A model generated the notes under the pieces. That model did not search any database and had not been told where the DNA came from. It saw only the letters and a list, made by a program, of their open reading frames with translations. Source: Psychromonas sp. (GTDB lineage: Bacteria; Pseudomonadota; Gammaproteobacteria; Enterobacterales; Psychromonadaceae). From it: DNA of 15,612 nt. The position numbers were made by a program, and so were the translations under genes. Below are positions 1 to 7,361 of the stretch, piece after piece; position 1 is the stretch's first letter, and every line of letters begins with the position of its first letter. The stretch covers positions 1-15,612 of the forward strand of contig JAGLDN010000024.1 in NCBI GenBank assembly GCA_023145575.1, given 5' to 3'.

Positions 1-25
1 CTCAACTGCGTAACATCAGTTAATT
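1..25 (+). mobile_element. Right end of an IS element (transposase last codons plus terminal repeat)
   Basis: The first bases read TCA ACT GCG TAA (Ser-Thr-Ala-stop) followed by CATCAGTTAATT. The same stop codon and terminal sequence closes the transposase pseudogene at 2170-2194, and it appears in reverse at 15087-15110. The window therefore begins at the very end of another copy of this IS, in the plus orientation, only about 30 bases before the FliL-like gene. The rest of this copy is outside the window. Confidence 0.7.
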
Positions 26-56
26 CAAATGGATTAGTAATTAATAAGGAAACATT

Positions 57-509
57 ATGTTTAAAAGACTAGCCCTGTTGTTATTTTTAACATCCTGTGT
101 TGTATTACCTTCATATGCAGCGGAAGAACAAGCAAATGCAGCGCAAGAACAAGCAAAAGACGATCAACCGCAAGATAAAATTAATGCTGATTATCAGTAC
201 TTTGTACTTGAACCAGATATCATCGCAAATTACTTAAGTTCAGGTAAGCGTGTAGGTTATATTCGAGTTAAGGTTGAATTATTAGTGAAATCAAAACAAG
301 ATTTGAAAATACTTGATAAACATGAGCCGTTAATAAGGGATCAAATTATAGATGTGTTGAGTAGCCAGCAAGCAGATGTCATTAAATCGGCAGGGCAACG
401 TGAAAACATTCGAAAACAATGTATTACTGCGGTAAATACTGCTCTAAAAAGTGAGACGAATGTTCAACCAGTTAAGCAGTTAATTTTTACTAAATTTTTG
501 TATCAGTAA
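57..509 (+). CDS. FliL-like exported protein
   Basis: A 150-residue protein resembling FliL, the flagellar basal-body protein that associates with the stator. The FliL-like part is residues 65-150. It has the basic/hydrophobic strand GYIRVKVELLV, a long helix, the IRKQCITAVNTAL segment and the terminal VKQLIFTKFLYQ, which fits the family's closing 'v..v.Ft.F..Q' pattern. The N-terminus is a short signal-like hydrophobic stretch (residues 5-21). It could be cut after SYA-A at about residue 21, or read as a lipoprotein through LTSC (Cys14). Classical FliL instead keeps an N-terminal membrane anchor. Residues 22-43 are a Gln/Ala/Asp-rich linker. A ribosome binding site AAGGAAA precedes the ATG. 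No flagellar genes are nearby, so this is probably the stand-alone FliL-like paralogue seen in other gammaproteobacteria. The family is fairly sure and the function is unknown. Confidence 0.75.
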   Translation: MFKRLALLLFLTSCVVLPSYAAEEQANAAQEQAKDDQPQDKINADYQYFVLEPDIIANYLSSGKRVGYIRVKVELLVKSKQDLKILDKHEPLIRDQIIDVLSSQQADVIKSAGQRENIRKQCITAVNTALKSETNVQPVKQLIFTKFLYQ

Positions 510-510
510 A

Positions 511-605
511 TTTATATCCCTATGCTTCATTAATTCATTGTTGGTAACGAAAATTGTGCTGAGATATTTGGCATAAAATTTTCCATTCGGGGATTAACGA
601 GTTCA
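511..605. repeat. Degenerate MITE-like repeat after the FliL-like gene
   Basis: Two bases after the stop codon the sequence TATATCCCTATG resembles the repeat end TATACCCATGTG. The following AAATTGTGCTGAG and GGCATAAAATTTTCC resemble the subterminal CAAATTGTGCCGAA and GGCATAAAATTGCC segments of the repeats near 3040-3080 and 6310-6350 (read on one strand). It is diverged and has no recognisable second end. Confidence 0.45.
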
Positions 606-739
606 GACTAATTACAACAAATAGCTTTTCTATTTAAGTGCTTAAAATAAGTTGATTTTGCGTTATAATATTCATAAAAAACAGCAAGTTACTTAACCTT
701 CTGCCCCATGTTAAGCTGTTTTGCCCATCAAAAATTTAG

Positions 740-975
740 ATTACATAATGAATGTAATTAGTATTATTTGTTGGCACTTTGATCATACGGTAAATTGCTC
801 AACCAGGGGGATAGAATCCAGAGAAAGCATATTTTCATGCCGCTTTATTCAATAGTAAAACTTGAATGCTTGAATAAAACAGACATTAAATACATTGGCA
901 TCAAAAAATAAATCATATCTGAAAGTAACTCGACATGTATTTGATGAGCTGCAATTTATCAAGGCTGTTGTGTAA
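740..975 (+). pseudogene. Transposase relic (DDE type), internally deleted
   Basis: Translation from 763 gives ICWHFDHTV, a motif in the same place as the WHYDHT-type segment of the transposase remnants nearby (compare DFDHTV near 1345). After a stop the reading resumes at 855 with VKLECL, the conserved segment near the transposase C-terminus that is also present at the window's right end. It closes with ELQFIKAVV and a stop at 973-975. The protein ends differently from the other copies (KAVV rather than ASTA), so this is a related but separate IS lineage. Most of the middle is deleted. Bases 605-740 hold nothing else I recognise. Confidence 0.55.
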
Positions 976-1092
976 CAACAGTCAATAATATTTTTTAGGT
1001 AGCTGATGTTACGCAGTAAACTAAAATGCCATGTGAAAAACTGTTAAAGTACCGCTATGAATATAAATAAACAAATATTTGAGCTTTATATT

Positions 1093-1127
1093 TATACCCA
1101 TGTGACGTAAAAGTGTAAATTCAGCAA
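1093..1127 (+). repeat. 35-bp MITE terminus embedded in the transposase N-terminus
   Basis: These 35 bases are identical to the end of the complete MITE at 13985-14019 read on the other strand: TATACCCATGTGACGTAAAA, then GTGTAAATTCAGCAA. They stand where the related IS fragment at 14070-14160 has about 30 bases encoding DLLVTSFNDT. Transposase homology resumes immediately afterwards with ATATG. Confidence 0.75.
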
Positions 1128-1810
1128 TGCAACTGCAACTGGCTTCTCGAATTTTCTAGATTGAGATATTAGTGACGATCAAATGACTCGCTTCTTATCT
1201 CACAAACAGTTCACTTCTGCTGACTTGTGGATAAATGTAAAAAAAGAGGTTCGGAAAATTGAGTCTGATGATCTCGTTTTAATCTTTGACGACACAGTTC
1301 ACTCTTAACCATTCTCGCATGAAAATGAGCTTATTAGCAGGGACTTTGATCATACTGTAGTCGCTGAGCCAAAGGCATAAACTAACTCGATTGTATTTGT
1401 CATGCTGGACAATCAAGGATCCTATTTGCCTTTAAGCTGATTACCAAAAATATTCAATATTCTGACGTTGCGATCCAAAAACTAAAAAGAAAGTGTAGCC
1501 CCCTAAAAAAGAGGACTTTATATTCATGCTTGACGAATGTAAAAAATAAATTGAAATTTTGCTGCGTATTGGCTGACAGTTGGTTTTAAGCAATTGTTAA
1601 CATGATATTTATTCATGAAAAAATAACCGTTTAATTGTGTTAAATAGAGAAGCTAAATGACAAGTGCTTTCTTTGAATAGATTCATTGGATTGGTCAGAA
1701 ACGCCGATCTACGGTTGGGTAAAAGCAATGGATGTAGCAATTCTTTTACATCGACAAATCTTTAAAAACAAAGATGGTAGTGAAGGAATATTATATTTGC
1801 TCAGAAATGA

Positions 1811-2123
1811 CGTTAATCACCTGACGGGAAAATTAAAAATAAAAACTTTAATTCTTAACTAATCGTTCTAAGTCGGCATGTTATCACTTTGTTGATTGGT
1901 ACAAGTTGTCCAGGGCGTTGCTGCGCTAACACGGCTTATTATGAAAAAATGTAGCCTTGCGTTGCATCAATCGAAAAGGGAGTAACCAATCAATAATTAA
2001 CATTTTTTGTTGATTCTATCTAAAAATGATTAGCACAGCTAATCGCTGAAAGGTCAAATGTTGCGCCTTATTCTGATCATCGAGTTCATGCCGGATGTTT
2101 TATTTTTGCGTCACATGTGTATA
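1811..2123. repeat. MITE copy inside the transposase pseudogene, one end truncated
   Basis: The right end reads GCGTCACATGTGTATA, a variant of the family terminus. The left part (from CGTTAATCACC through AAAACTTTAATTCTTAAC) matches the interior of the complete MITE at 13696-14019 read on the other strand. About 85 bases of the expected left terminus are absent. The centre contains a perfect hairpin GATTAGC-aca-GCTAATC at 2028-2044. No coding content is visible. Confidence 0.7.
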
Positions 2124-2232
2124 TATCAAAGCACAAAAAGTAGCAATTGAGGCTTTGCATTACGCACAGGCATCAAATGCGTAACATCAGTTAATTATAG
2201 CTTGATCTAACATCCATGCGAGAAAAGGACAT

Positions 2233-2257
2233 TACATCTTTACGTCATAAAGGTATA
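2233..2257 (-). repeat. Solo MITE end overlapping the yafS stop codon
   Basis: On the minus strand this reads TATACCTTTATGACGTAAAG, close to the family terminus TATACCCATGTGACGTAAAA. Its TGA (2245-2247) is the stop codon of yafS, and the last four codons (ACT ATA CCT TTA) are repeat sequence too. No complete element is attached. The sequence to its left up to the IS end at 2193 is unassigned. Confidence 0.6.
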
Positions 2258-3006
2258 GTGTGAGAACTTTTGGATGCACTATTTCTTGTTGCGGCTGCTT
2301 GACCGCCTATGATGGTCTTTTTTGTAAACGTAAAAGGCGTTATAATGGGTCTCATCGGTACGCTTTGTTTTTTTGCAACAAGAAAGTAAACGCTGCAAAA
2401 AACGGGGCAATAACGCAGGCCAAATTTTTCTATACACGCCGAAATATATCCTTTATTTTTGCTGGGGTTATAACCGCTCAAAAAACCAAAATGTTGTTTT
2501 TGTTGTATTTCAAAGCCTAGCAAATGTAGCCAGTCTATCACGCGATTAGGGGAGAATAATCGCGCTGTTTGTTGCTTTTTAGATCTGAATAACGATCGTA
2601 ATCCAAAGTAACTGATGGGATTATATCCACTGATAATTAATATGCCATCAAGTGTTAAGACTCTTTGAATTTCGCGGAGTAGCTGATGAGGATCATTAGA
2701 AAAATCAAGTTCATGTGCTAGAATACACAAATCAATACTGGACTTTTTTAGTGGCAAGTCTTTAAAATCCGCGAATAATCCAATTTTATTACCACTTGGT
2801 GCGCAATTGATTTGATGAAGAATAGTTGATTCTGATGTATCAATAGCACTGCTTAAATGACCTATTTTTAAAAGGTGGTATCCAAAAGCGCGTGGTAGGT
2901 ACTGTCGAATTCGCTCTTGAGTTTGTGCAAGTAAATCCATGCCGTAAGGTAACTGCTGCCAGCTCTCAAGAGGCGGCAGAATGCGCGCGGTCTTTGCTAT
3001 TTTCAT
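2245..3006 (-). CDS. yafS: YafS-type SAM-dependent methyltransferase-like protein
   Basis: A 253-residue protein resembling E. coli YafS, a class I methyltransferase-fold protein of unknown substrate. Diagnostic stretches are FGYHLLKIGHLS (41-52), the acidic/hydrophobic strand IDLCILAHELDF (91-102), the helix DPHQLLREIQRVL (105-117) and GILIISGYNPISYFGLRSL (121-139). No classical glycine-rich SAM loop is visible, as is usual for this family. The gene is divergent from gloB, the conserved gammaproteobacterial arrangement, but the usual rnhA/dnaQ are absent downstream. The start lies three bases after the end of a MITE, whose terminal bases (ATAGGT on the minus strand) are the only Shine-Dalgarno-like sequence before the ATG. 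The stop codon lies inside a second repeat end. The C-terminal 40 residues are basic and poorly conserved. Confidence 0.85.
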   Translation of the reverse strand: MKIAKTARILPPLESWQQLPYGMDLLAQTQERIRQYLPRAFGYHLLKIGHLSSAIDTSESTILHQINCAPSGNKIGLFADFKDLPLKKSSIDLCILAHELDFSNDPHQLLREIQRVLTLDGILIISGYNPISYFGLRSLFRSKKQQTARLFSPNRVIDWLHLLGFEIQQKQHFGFLSGYNPSKNKGYISACIEKFGLRYCPVFCSVYFLVAKKQSVPMRPIITPFTFTKKTIIGGQAAATRNSASKSSHTIPL

Positions 3007-3009
3007 ATA

Positions 3010-3285
3010 TATACCTATGTTACTTCAAGATGAAAAGTCAGAAAGGCAAATTGTGCCAATAGACTAAGCATAAAATTGAAGCCTAGTCATTCTAATCTAA
3101 GTCGAAATCATATCACGATCTAGAGACGAAGATTGGGCAGTTGCCTTGTTCTGTGAGGTTTTAGATCGAATGCCAGCTCTACGTTACAGCATCCGAAAAG
3201 ATAATTACTATTAACTCATGTTGTGTCTTGGTCTGACACCTGTTCTTATGCCTGACAAAGTATATTGAAGTCACATGGGTTTATA
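3010..3285. repeat. MITE copy between yafS and gloB
   Basis: It is bounded by inverted ends: TATACCTATGTTACTTCAAG on the left and, read in reverse, TATAAACCCATGTGACTTCA on the right. The left subterminal sequence (AGATGAAAAGTCAG, AAATTGTGCC, AGCATAAAAT) matches the reverse complement of 6470-6540. The element is 276 bp and fills almost the whole divergent intergenic region, so the promoters of both genes must lie in it or in the 33 bases beside gloB. Confidence 0.75.
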
Positions 3286-3318
3286 CCGCCCTCAATTATT
3301 TTATACTAAGGAATTAAC

Positions 3319-4086
3319 GTGGTTAATATACTAACAATAAAAGGCTTTGATGATAACTACTTTTGGCTAATAAAAGAAAAGCGCTCTGGGCGTTGCATTA
3401 TTGTTGATCCAGGTGATGCGAACCCTGTTTTAGAAATGCTAAAATCTCAAAACATTACTTTAGACGCGATATTGTTAACACACCATCATCATGATCATAT
3501 TGGCGGCGTAAATGAACTGCTTGAGACGGCAGAAAACATTAAGGTCTTCAGTAAAAATAAATTATTTGAAAATACAAATCAAGTTAAGGACGGTGATGTT
3601 TTAACCTTCTTTGATGGGCAATATTCGCTAACAGTTATGGAAACACCTGGGCACACGTTGGATCATCTTGTTTTTTATAATAAAGAGGTTGCCTTCTGTG
3701 GTGATCTTTTGTTTTCTGCGGGATGCGGACGTATTTTTGAAGGCACAGCTGAACAAATGTTTGCGAGTTTGTTACGGGTTGCAATGCTTGACTCAGATAT
3801 TAATATTTATTGTGCACATGAATATACACAAAATAATTTATCTTTTGCTCATCATCTTGAGCCTAAAAATTCAGATTTACTTGTTTATATTGAGCAAGTA
3901 TCTAAAAAGCGGCAGCAAGGATTGCCGACAATACCAACCACTATAGGGCTTGAAAAGAAAATTAATCCCTTTTTACGTTGTGAAAAAAAATCATTAATTA
4001 ATGCTTTAGAATATCAATTAAATATGTTACTTGCCACGCCGATTGATTGCTTTAGAGAACTTCGTCTGTATAAAGATCGCTTTTAG
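3319..4086 (+). CDS. gloB: Hydroxyacylglutathione hydrolase (glyoxalase II)
   Basis: This enzyme hydrolyses S-D-lactoylglutathione to D-lactate and glutathione, the second step of methylglyoxal detoxification in the cytosol. It is a metallo-beta-lactamase-fold protein of 255 residues, the normal length. The metal motif THHHHDHIGG gives His55, His57, Asp59 and His60. His112 (TPGHTLDH), Asp129 (CGDLLFSAGCGR) and His167 (CAHEYT) complete the binuclear site. The C-terminal glutathione-binding domain carries NPFLR (216-220). The start is GTG: the N-terminus MVNILTIKGFDDNYFWLI aligns with the family start, there is no nearby ATG, and AAGGA lies upstream. It is divergent from yafS and followed after 68 bases by mltD, the conserved order. 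The short gap and shared strand suggest possible co-transcription with mltD. Confidence 0.96.
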   Translation: MVNILTIKGFDDNYFWLIKEKRSGRCIIVDPGDANPVLEMLKSQNITLDAILLTHHHHDHIGGVNELLETAENIKVFSKNKLFENTNQVKDGDVLTFFDGQYSLTVMETPGHTLDHLVFYNKEVAFCGDLLFSAGCGRIFEGTAEQMFASLLRVAMLDSDINIYCAHEYTQNNLSFAHHLEPKNSDLLVYIEQVSKKRQQGLPTIPTTIGLEKKINPFLRCEKKSLINALEYQLNMLLATPIDCFRELRLYKDRF

Positions 4087-4114
4087 ACTTTACTTCACCG
4101 TAGTTTCAGCTAAT

Positions 4115-4133
4115 ATAAGCCTTTGCTTATTTT
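4115..4133 (+). terminator. Weak hairpin between gloB and mltD
   Basis: ATAAGC-CTTT-GCTTAT forms a six-base-pair stem followed by only TTT and then C. It could be a leaky terminator or attenuator between gloB and mltD. The short U run makes it weak. Confidence 0.3.
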
Positions 4134-4157
4134 CAGACAAAGTGTACGGATGAATTG

Positions 4158-6131
4158 ATGAAATATTTTATACCCTTATTGTTAATTTTTTTCTTATTTG
4201 GATGCCAAACAACATCTTTGCATAGGGGCGTCGTCCCTGCTTCTTTGCATAAGCGAGTCGTCTCTGCTGAAAAAAGCACTAATCAAACTAATATCGTGAA
4301 AGTTGATGTTCTAGATAATAAAGCGGGATTATATGATTTAAACGATCAAATAACACAACAAAACAATAAAGATGGAAAGCCCATTTCTTATGATAGCCTT
4401 TGGAAGAAGTTAGCAGATGGTTTTACGATTAACGTTCCAAGTAACTCACGAATAACCAAAGAGCGAGAGAAATTACTAAAAGAGCCTAAGCATCTACAAC
4501 AAATATTAAAACGGGCGGAGCCTTTTTTATACCTTATTGTTTCTAAATTAGAAAAACAACATTTACCGCTTGAAATAGCTTTATTACCTATTGTAGAAAG
4601 TTCATTTAATCCACATGCATACTCCAGTTCTGGAGCAGTGGGGTTATGGCAGATCATGCCACAAACAAGTTTGCGCTTTGGTTTGCAACAAAATCGTTGG
4701 TATGATGGACGAAAGGATGTATACCTTTCAACAGATGCTGCGTTGGCTTACTTGAAACTCACCCATAAATATCTTGGTAAAGATTGGTTATGTACATTTG
4801 CGGCTTATAACTCTGGCGAAGGTCGCGTACAAAGAGCTATTCAAGAAAATGAAAAAAAACACCAGCGAATCGATTATTGGAGCTTACCGTTGCCTGAAGA
4901 GACAAAGGAATATGTTCCAAAGTTATTGGCTTTAATTGATATTTTGCGCCATCATGAAAAGTATGGCTTTAAACTACCTCCACTTAAAAATAAGCAAGTA
5001 TTGACTTATGTAAAAACAGACACCCGATTAGCATTAAGTTATGCAGGAAAGCTTTGTAATTTAAGTGTTGCGGAAATCCAATTGCTTAATCCTGCATTAA
5101 ATTCATGGGCAACACCGCCTAATGGTCCTTATTCTCTTCTTCTTCCGACAAAAACGGCATCCTCTTTTTTAAAACAGTTACATAAAGATACTCAACCAGG
5201 TTTTGCTCATTATGTTGTTCGATCTGGGGATAGTCTGAGTGTCATTGCACACAAAAATAACCTTACTACAAACGCGCTTAAAAAAGAAAATAATTTAAAG
5301 GGGACGATCCTTAAATCAGGGGAAATATTGAAGATTCCTCGTATAAATAAAGCAAGGTTGGCGTTTATAGAGGCACAAGAGCAGCATAATGTTCGTCATT
5401 ATTCAAAAGCTAATACAAGCTCAAAATCTAAAGTAAGGTTGATTAAAGTCGTATATACAGTCGCCGAGGGTGATACTTTATGGGATATAAGTCGTTTATA
5501 CAACGTTACAGTGAGTAATATTACAAAATGGAATCATCTAAGTATCAAAAAACCATTGCGTTTAGGTACAAAATTAAGGATCTTGCAGCCGTCAAAAATA
5601 ATTTTTGTTGCTCTGGGTTCAGGTAATAATTCGCATTTTAAACATCGAGTAGTTTCAGGTGATAGTCTATGGACTATCAGTCAAAATTATCAAGTATCAA
5701 CGAATAACCTGCTTAAATGGAATCATTTAAGGAAAAACGAAGTTTTGCGGTTAGGTCAAATAATACTTATTAAAGGACCTTTAACTGCGACTATTACCAG
5801 AGAAAACGTACTAAAACATACAGTTGTAGAAGGTGATAACTTGTCGAAATTAAGTCACCTATATGGTATTTCAGTGGACGAAATGGCTAAGTGGAATAAG
5901 CTTAACAAAAAATCACCATTAAAATTAGGTAATGTTTTAATAATAAAAAGCCAAAAGCTTCATAATAAAATAAAACTTATCTACAAGGTGAAAAATGGAG
6001 ACACTGTTGGTGGCATTGCTTATAAATTTAATGTACAGAGATCTGATGTGGTACTTTGGAATAATCTTAAAAATCCCAAAAAACTTAAAATAGGCAAAAG
6101 CTTGACATTATATGTGGTAAAAGTGCTTTGA
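4158..6131 (+). CDS. mltD: Membrane-bound lytic murein transglycosylase D with five LysM repeats
   Basis: Cleaves the MurNAc-GlcNAc bond of peptidoglycan from the periplasmic side of the envelope. I chose ATG at 4158 (657 residues); a TTG one codon earlier is possible. The signal sequence ends in the lipobox LFGC (Cys16), so it is a lipoprotein. The transglycosylase domain covers about residues 120-235, with the catalytic Glu147 in VESSFNPHA, then GLWQIMP and AAYNSGEGRV. Five LysM modules follow at about 351-394, 432-476, 495-539, 553-596 and 608-652. Each has the (V)xxGDxLxxIxxxY-type start, although the fifth has NGDTVGGIA. E. coli MltD, from memory, is about 450 residues with two LysM, so this protein is markedly longer at the C-terminus. 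The linkers between modules are Lys/Ser/Asn-rich. Its position after gloB is the usual one. Confidence 0.94.
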   Translation: MKYFIPLLLIFFLFGCQTTSLHRGVVPASLHKRVVSAEKSTNQTNIVKVDVLDNKAGLYDLNDQITQQNNKDGKPISYDSLWKKLADGFTINVPSNSRITKEREKLLKEPKHLQQILKRAEPFLYLIVSKLEKQHLPLEIALLPIVESSFNPHAYSSSGAVGLWQIMPQTSLRFGLQQNRWYDGRKDVYLSTDAALAYLKLTHKYLGKDWLCTFAAYNSGEGRVQRAIQENEKKHQRIDYWSLPLPEETKEYVPKLLALIDILRHHEKYGFKLPPLKNKQVLTYVKTDTRLALSYAGKLCNLSVAEIQLLNPALNSWATPPNGPYSLLLPTKTASSFLKQLHKDTQPGFAHYVVRSGDSLSVIAHKNNLTTNALKKENNLKGTILKSGEILKIPRINKARLAFIEAQEQHNVRHYSKANTSSKSKVRLIKVVYTVAEGDTLWDISRLYNVTVSNITKWNHLSIKKPLRLGTKLRILQPSKIIFVALGSGNNSHFKHRVVSGDSLWTISQNYQVSTNNLLKWNHLRKNEVLRLGQIILIKGPLTATITRENVLKHTVVEGDNLSKLSHLYGISVDEMAKWNKLNKKSPLKLGNVLIIKSQKLHNKIKLIYKVKNGDTVGGIAYKFNVQRSDVVLWNNLKNPKKLKIGKSLTLYVVKVL

Positions 6132-6214
6132 TTTCTGCAGATGTATTTTACTCTTCCGTAGGGAGAAACACCTTTTATCTGCTATTTATCATAATAAATT
6201 TATTTCGTGAGTCG

Positions 6215-6384
6215 AAGGGTAACCCAACTTGGAGTAATGAGAAAAGTTAAAAATTCTCTATAGAAAACCATCATTAAGCATTAAATTGTTCATTTTAATT
6301 CTTAATCATCGAGTCGGCAATTTTATGCCTCGCATTTCGGCACAATTTGGCTTGCTGACGTTTTGTCTTAAGGTAACATGTGTA
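6215..6384. repeat. MITE fragment upstream of ftsE (first of two in tandem)
   Basis: The end GGTAACATGTGTA at 6372-6384 is a family terminus. Inside it, TTTTAATTCTTAATCATCGAG, GGCAATTTTATG and GGCACAATTTGG match the complete MITE at 13905-13985. The left half is truncated. Bases 6132-6214, after mltD, contain nothing I recognise. Confidence 0.6.
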
Positions 6385-6557
6385 GCGTTGTACTTTTTCA
6401 ATGTAACGCAGGGCTGGTTTTTGATCCTTGCACTAATTTACGTCGTTATAAATTTTTGACTTAGCACGACAGGTAAGAATTAAGGTCTTCATTTTATGCT
6501 GAGTAGTTCGGCACATTTTGTTTTCCTGACTTTTCATCTTCACGTCACATGGATATA
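6385..6557. repeat. MITE fragment upstream of ftsE (second of two in tandem)
   Basis: It begins abruptly in interior sequence (TTTTTCAATGTAACGCAGG, matching the CGATTATTGTAACGCAG region of the complete MITE) and ends with CACGTCACATGGATATA, a family terminus. The subterminal part matches 3010-3080 in reverse. It directly follows the end of the preceding fragment, so the two copies lie head to tail with the second missing its left end. Confidence 0.6.
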
Positions 6558-6680
6558 GTTTATTCTTTATCAAAAATTAAGGTTTTGATAGATGTGTATT
6601 GCTGCATAGGCATATACAATAGTGCAAGCAATAAATGATGCAAATACGAATGAAAAATTTCAAAAGGATAGAAATTAACG

Positions 6681-7361
6681 ATGATTTTATTTGAAAATGT
6701 TAGCAAAATTTATGATGCTAATTTTATCGCTTTACAGGGTGTTAATTTTCATCTTAAAAAAGGAGAAATGGCATTTTTAACGGGGCATTCTGGATCAGGA
6801 AAAAGTACCTTACTTAAGTTAATTAGCTTAATGGAACGTCCAACAACAGGGAAAATTACTTTAAATGGCAATGATATCAGCAAAATAACAGGAAATAACA
6901 TCTCTTATCTTCGCCGCCATATTGGAATGATTTTCCAAGATCATCGTTTGTTAATGAATCAATCAGTTCTAGAAAATGTTGGCTTACCCTTGTTGATTGA
7001 GGGTTATACTGCTTATGAAATTAAGCGAAGAAGTTTAGCTGCATTAGATCAGGTCGGGCTAATAGGCAAAGAAAAATACTCTCCAATCCATTTATCAGGT
7101 GGAGAGCAGCAACGTATAGGTATCGCAAGAGCTATTGTTAATAAACCGCCTTTATTACTTGCCGATGAGCCGACAGGCAACCTTGATCCTAAATTATCAT
7201 TAGAAATCTTAAGCTTATTTGAATCGCTAAATGAAATGGGAATGTCCGTTTTAATTGCGACACATGATTTAGGGCTAATTGCTAAAATGCGTTATAGGAC
7301 ACTCACTTTAAAAAGTGGAGAGATGATTAATGATGGATTAGTGAGAGGTGGGAATGTCTGA
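6681..7361 (+). CDS. ftsE: Cell division ATP-binding protein FtsE
   Basis: The ATPase subunit of the FtsEX complex, which sits at the septum on the inner membrane and, through FtsX, activates periplasmic amidase regulators during division. At 226 residues it is of normal length. It shows Walker A GHSGSGKS (35-42), the Q-loop Gln86 in MIFQDHRLL, the ABC signature LSGGEQQR (138-145), Walker B LLLADEP (158-164) and the switch His195 (ATHD). AAGGA lies about 13 bases before the ATG. It overlaps ftsX by eight bases. In most gammaproteobacteria ftsY lies immediately upstream, but here the upstream 550 bases are MITE fragments and mltD. The promoter must therefore lie in 6558-6680 or within repeat sequence, and I could not find a convincing one. 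Confidence 0.97.
   Translation: MILFENVSKIYDANFIALQGVNFHLKKGEMAFLTGHSGSGKSTLLKLISLMERPTTGKITLNGNDISKITGNNISYLRRHIGMIFQDHRLLMNQSVLENVGLPLLIEGYTAYEIKRRSLAALDQVGLIGKEKYSPIHLSGGEQQRIGIARAIVNKPPLLLADEPTGNLDPKLSLEILSLFESLNEMGMSVLIATHDLGLIAKMRYRTLTLKSGEMINDGLVRGGNV

Larger units (their letters stand above)
1057..2182 (+). pseudogene. DDE transposase pseudogene (IS4/IS701-like)
   Basis: The start ATG at 1057 reads MNINKQIFELYI, matching the intact N-terminus MNKNKQMFELYVDLL on the minus strand at 14160. The frame at about 1172-1306 reads DDQMTRFLSHKQFTSADLW, then KIESDDLVLIFDDTVHS, followed by a stop and SHENELISRDFDHTV. The fragment ADSWF occurs near 1570, and from 1680 DSLDWSETPIYGWVKAMDV continues to LLRNDV at 1814. 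The last 18 codons (YIKAQKVAIEALHYAQASNA) resume at about 2122. Stops and frameshifts abound. About 100 codons before the C-terminal piece are missing, replaced by MITE sequence. A 35-base piece of a MITE end also sits near codon 13. The family name rests on remembered similarity to marine gammaproteobacterial transposases. Confidence 0.8.
1002..2193 (+). mobile_element. Decayed IS element, full span, interrupted by a MITE
   Basis: The left end CTGATGTTACGCAG (about 1003-1016) and the right end GCGTAACATCAG are inverted repeats of each other. They match the ends at 14203-14217 and 15087-15104. Between them lies one broken transposase gene. Similar termini flank four separate stretches of transposase-derived sequence in this window, so the element was once active in this genome. 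I cannot define a target duplication with confidence. Confidence 0.75.

Noticed and set aside
2260..2520. An 86-codon plus-strand reading frame opposite yafS.
   Set aside because: It lies wholly within the conserved yafS coding region in antisense and resembles no family.
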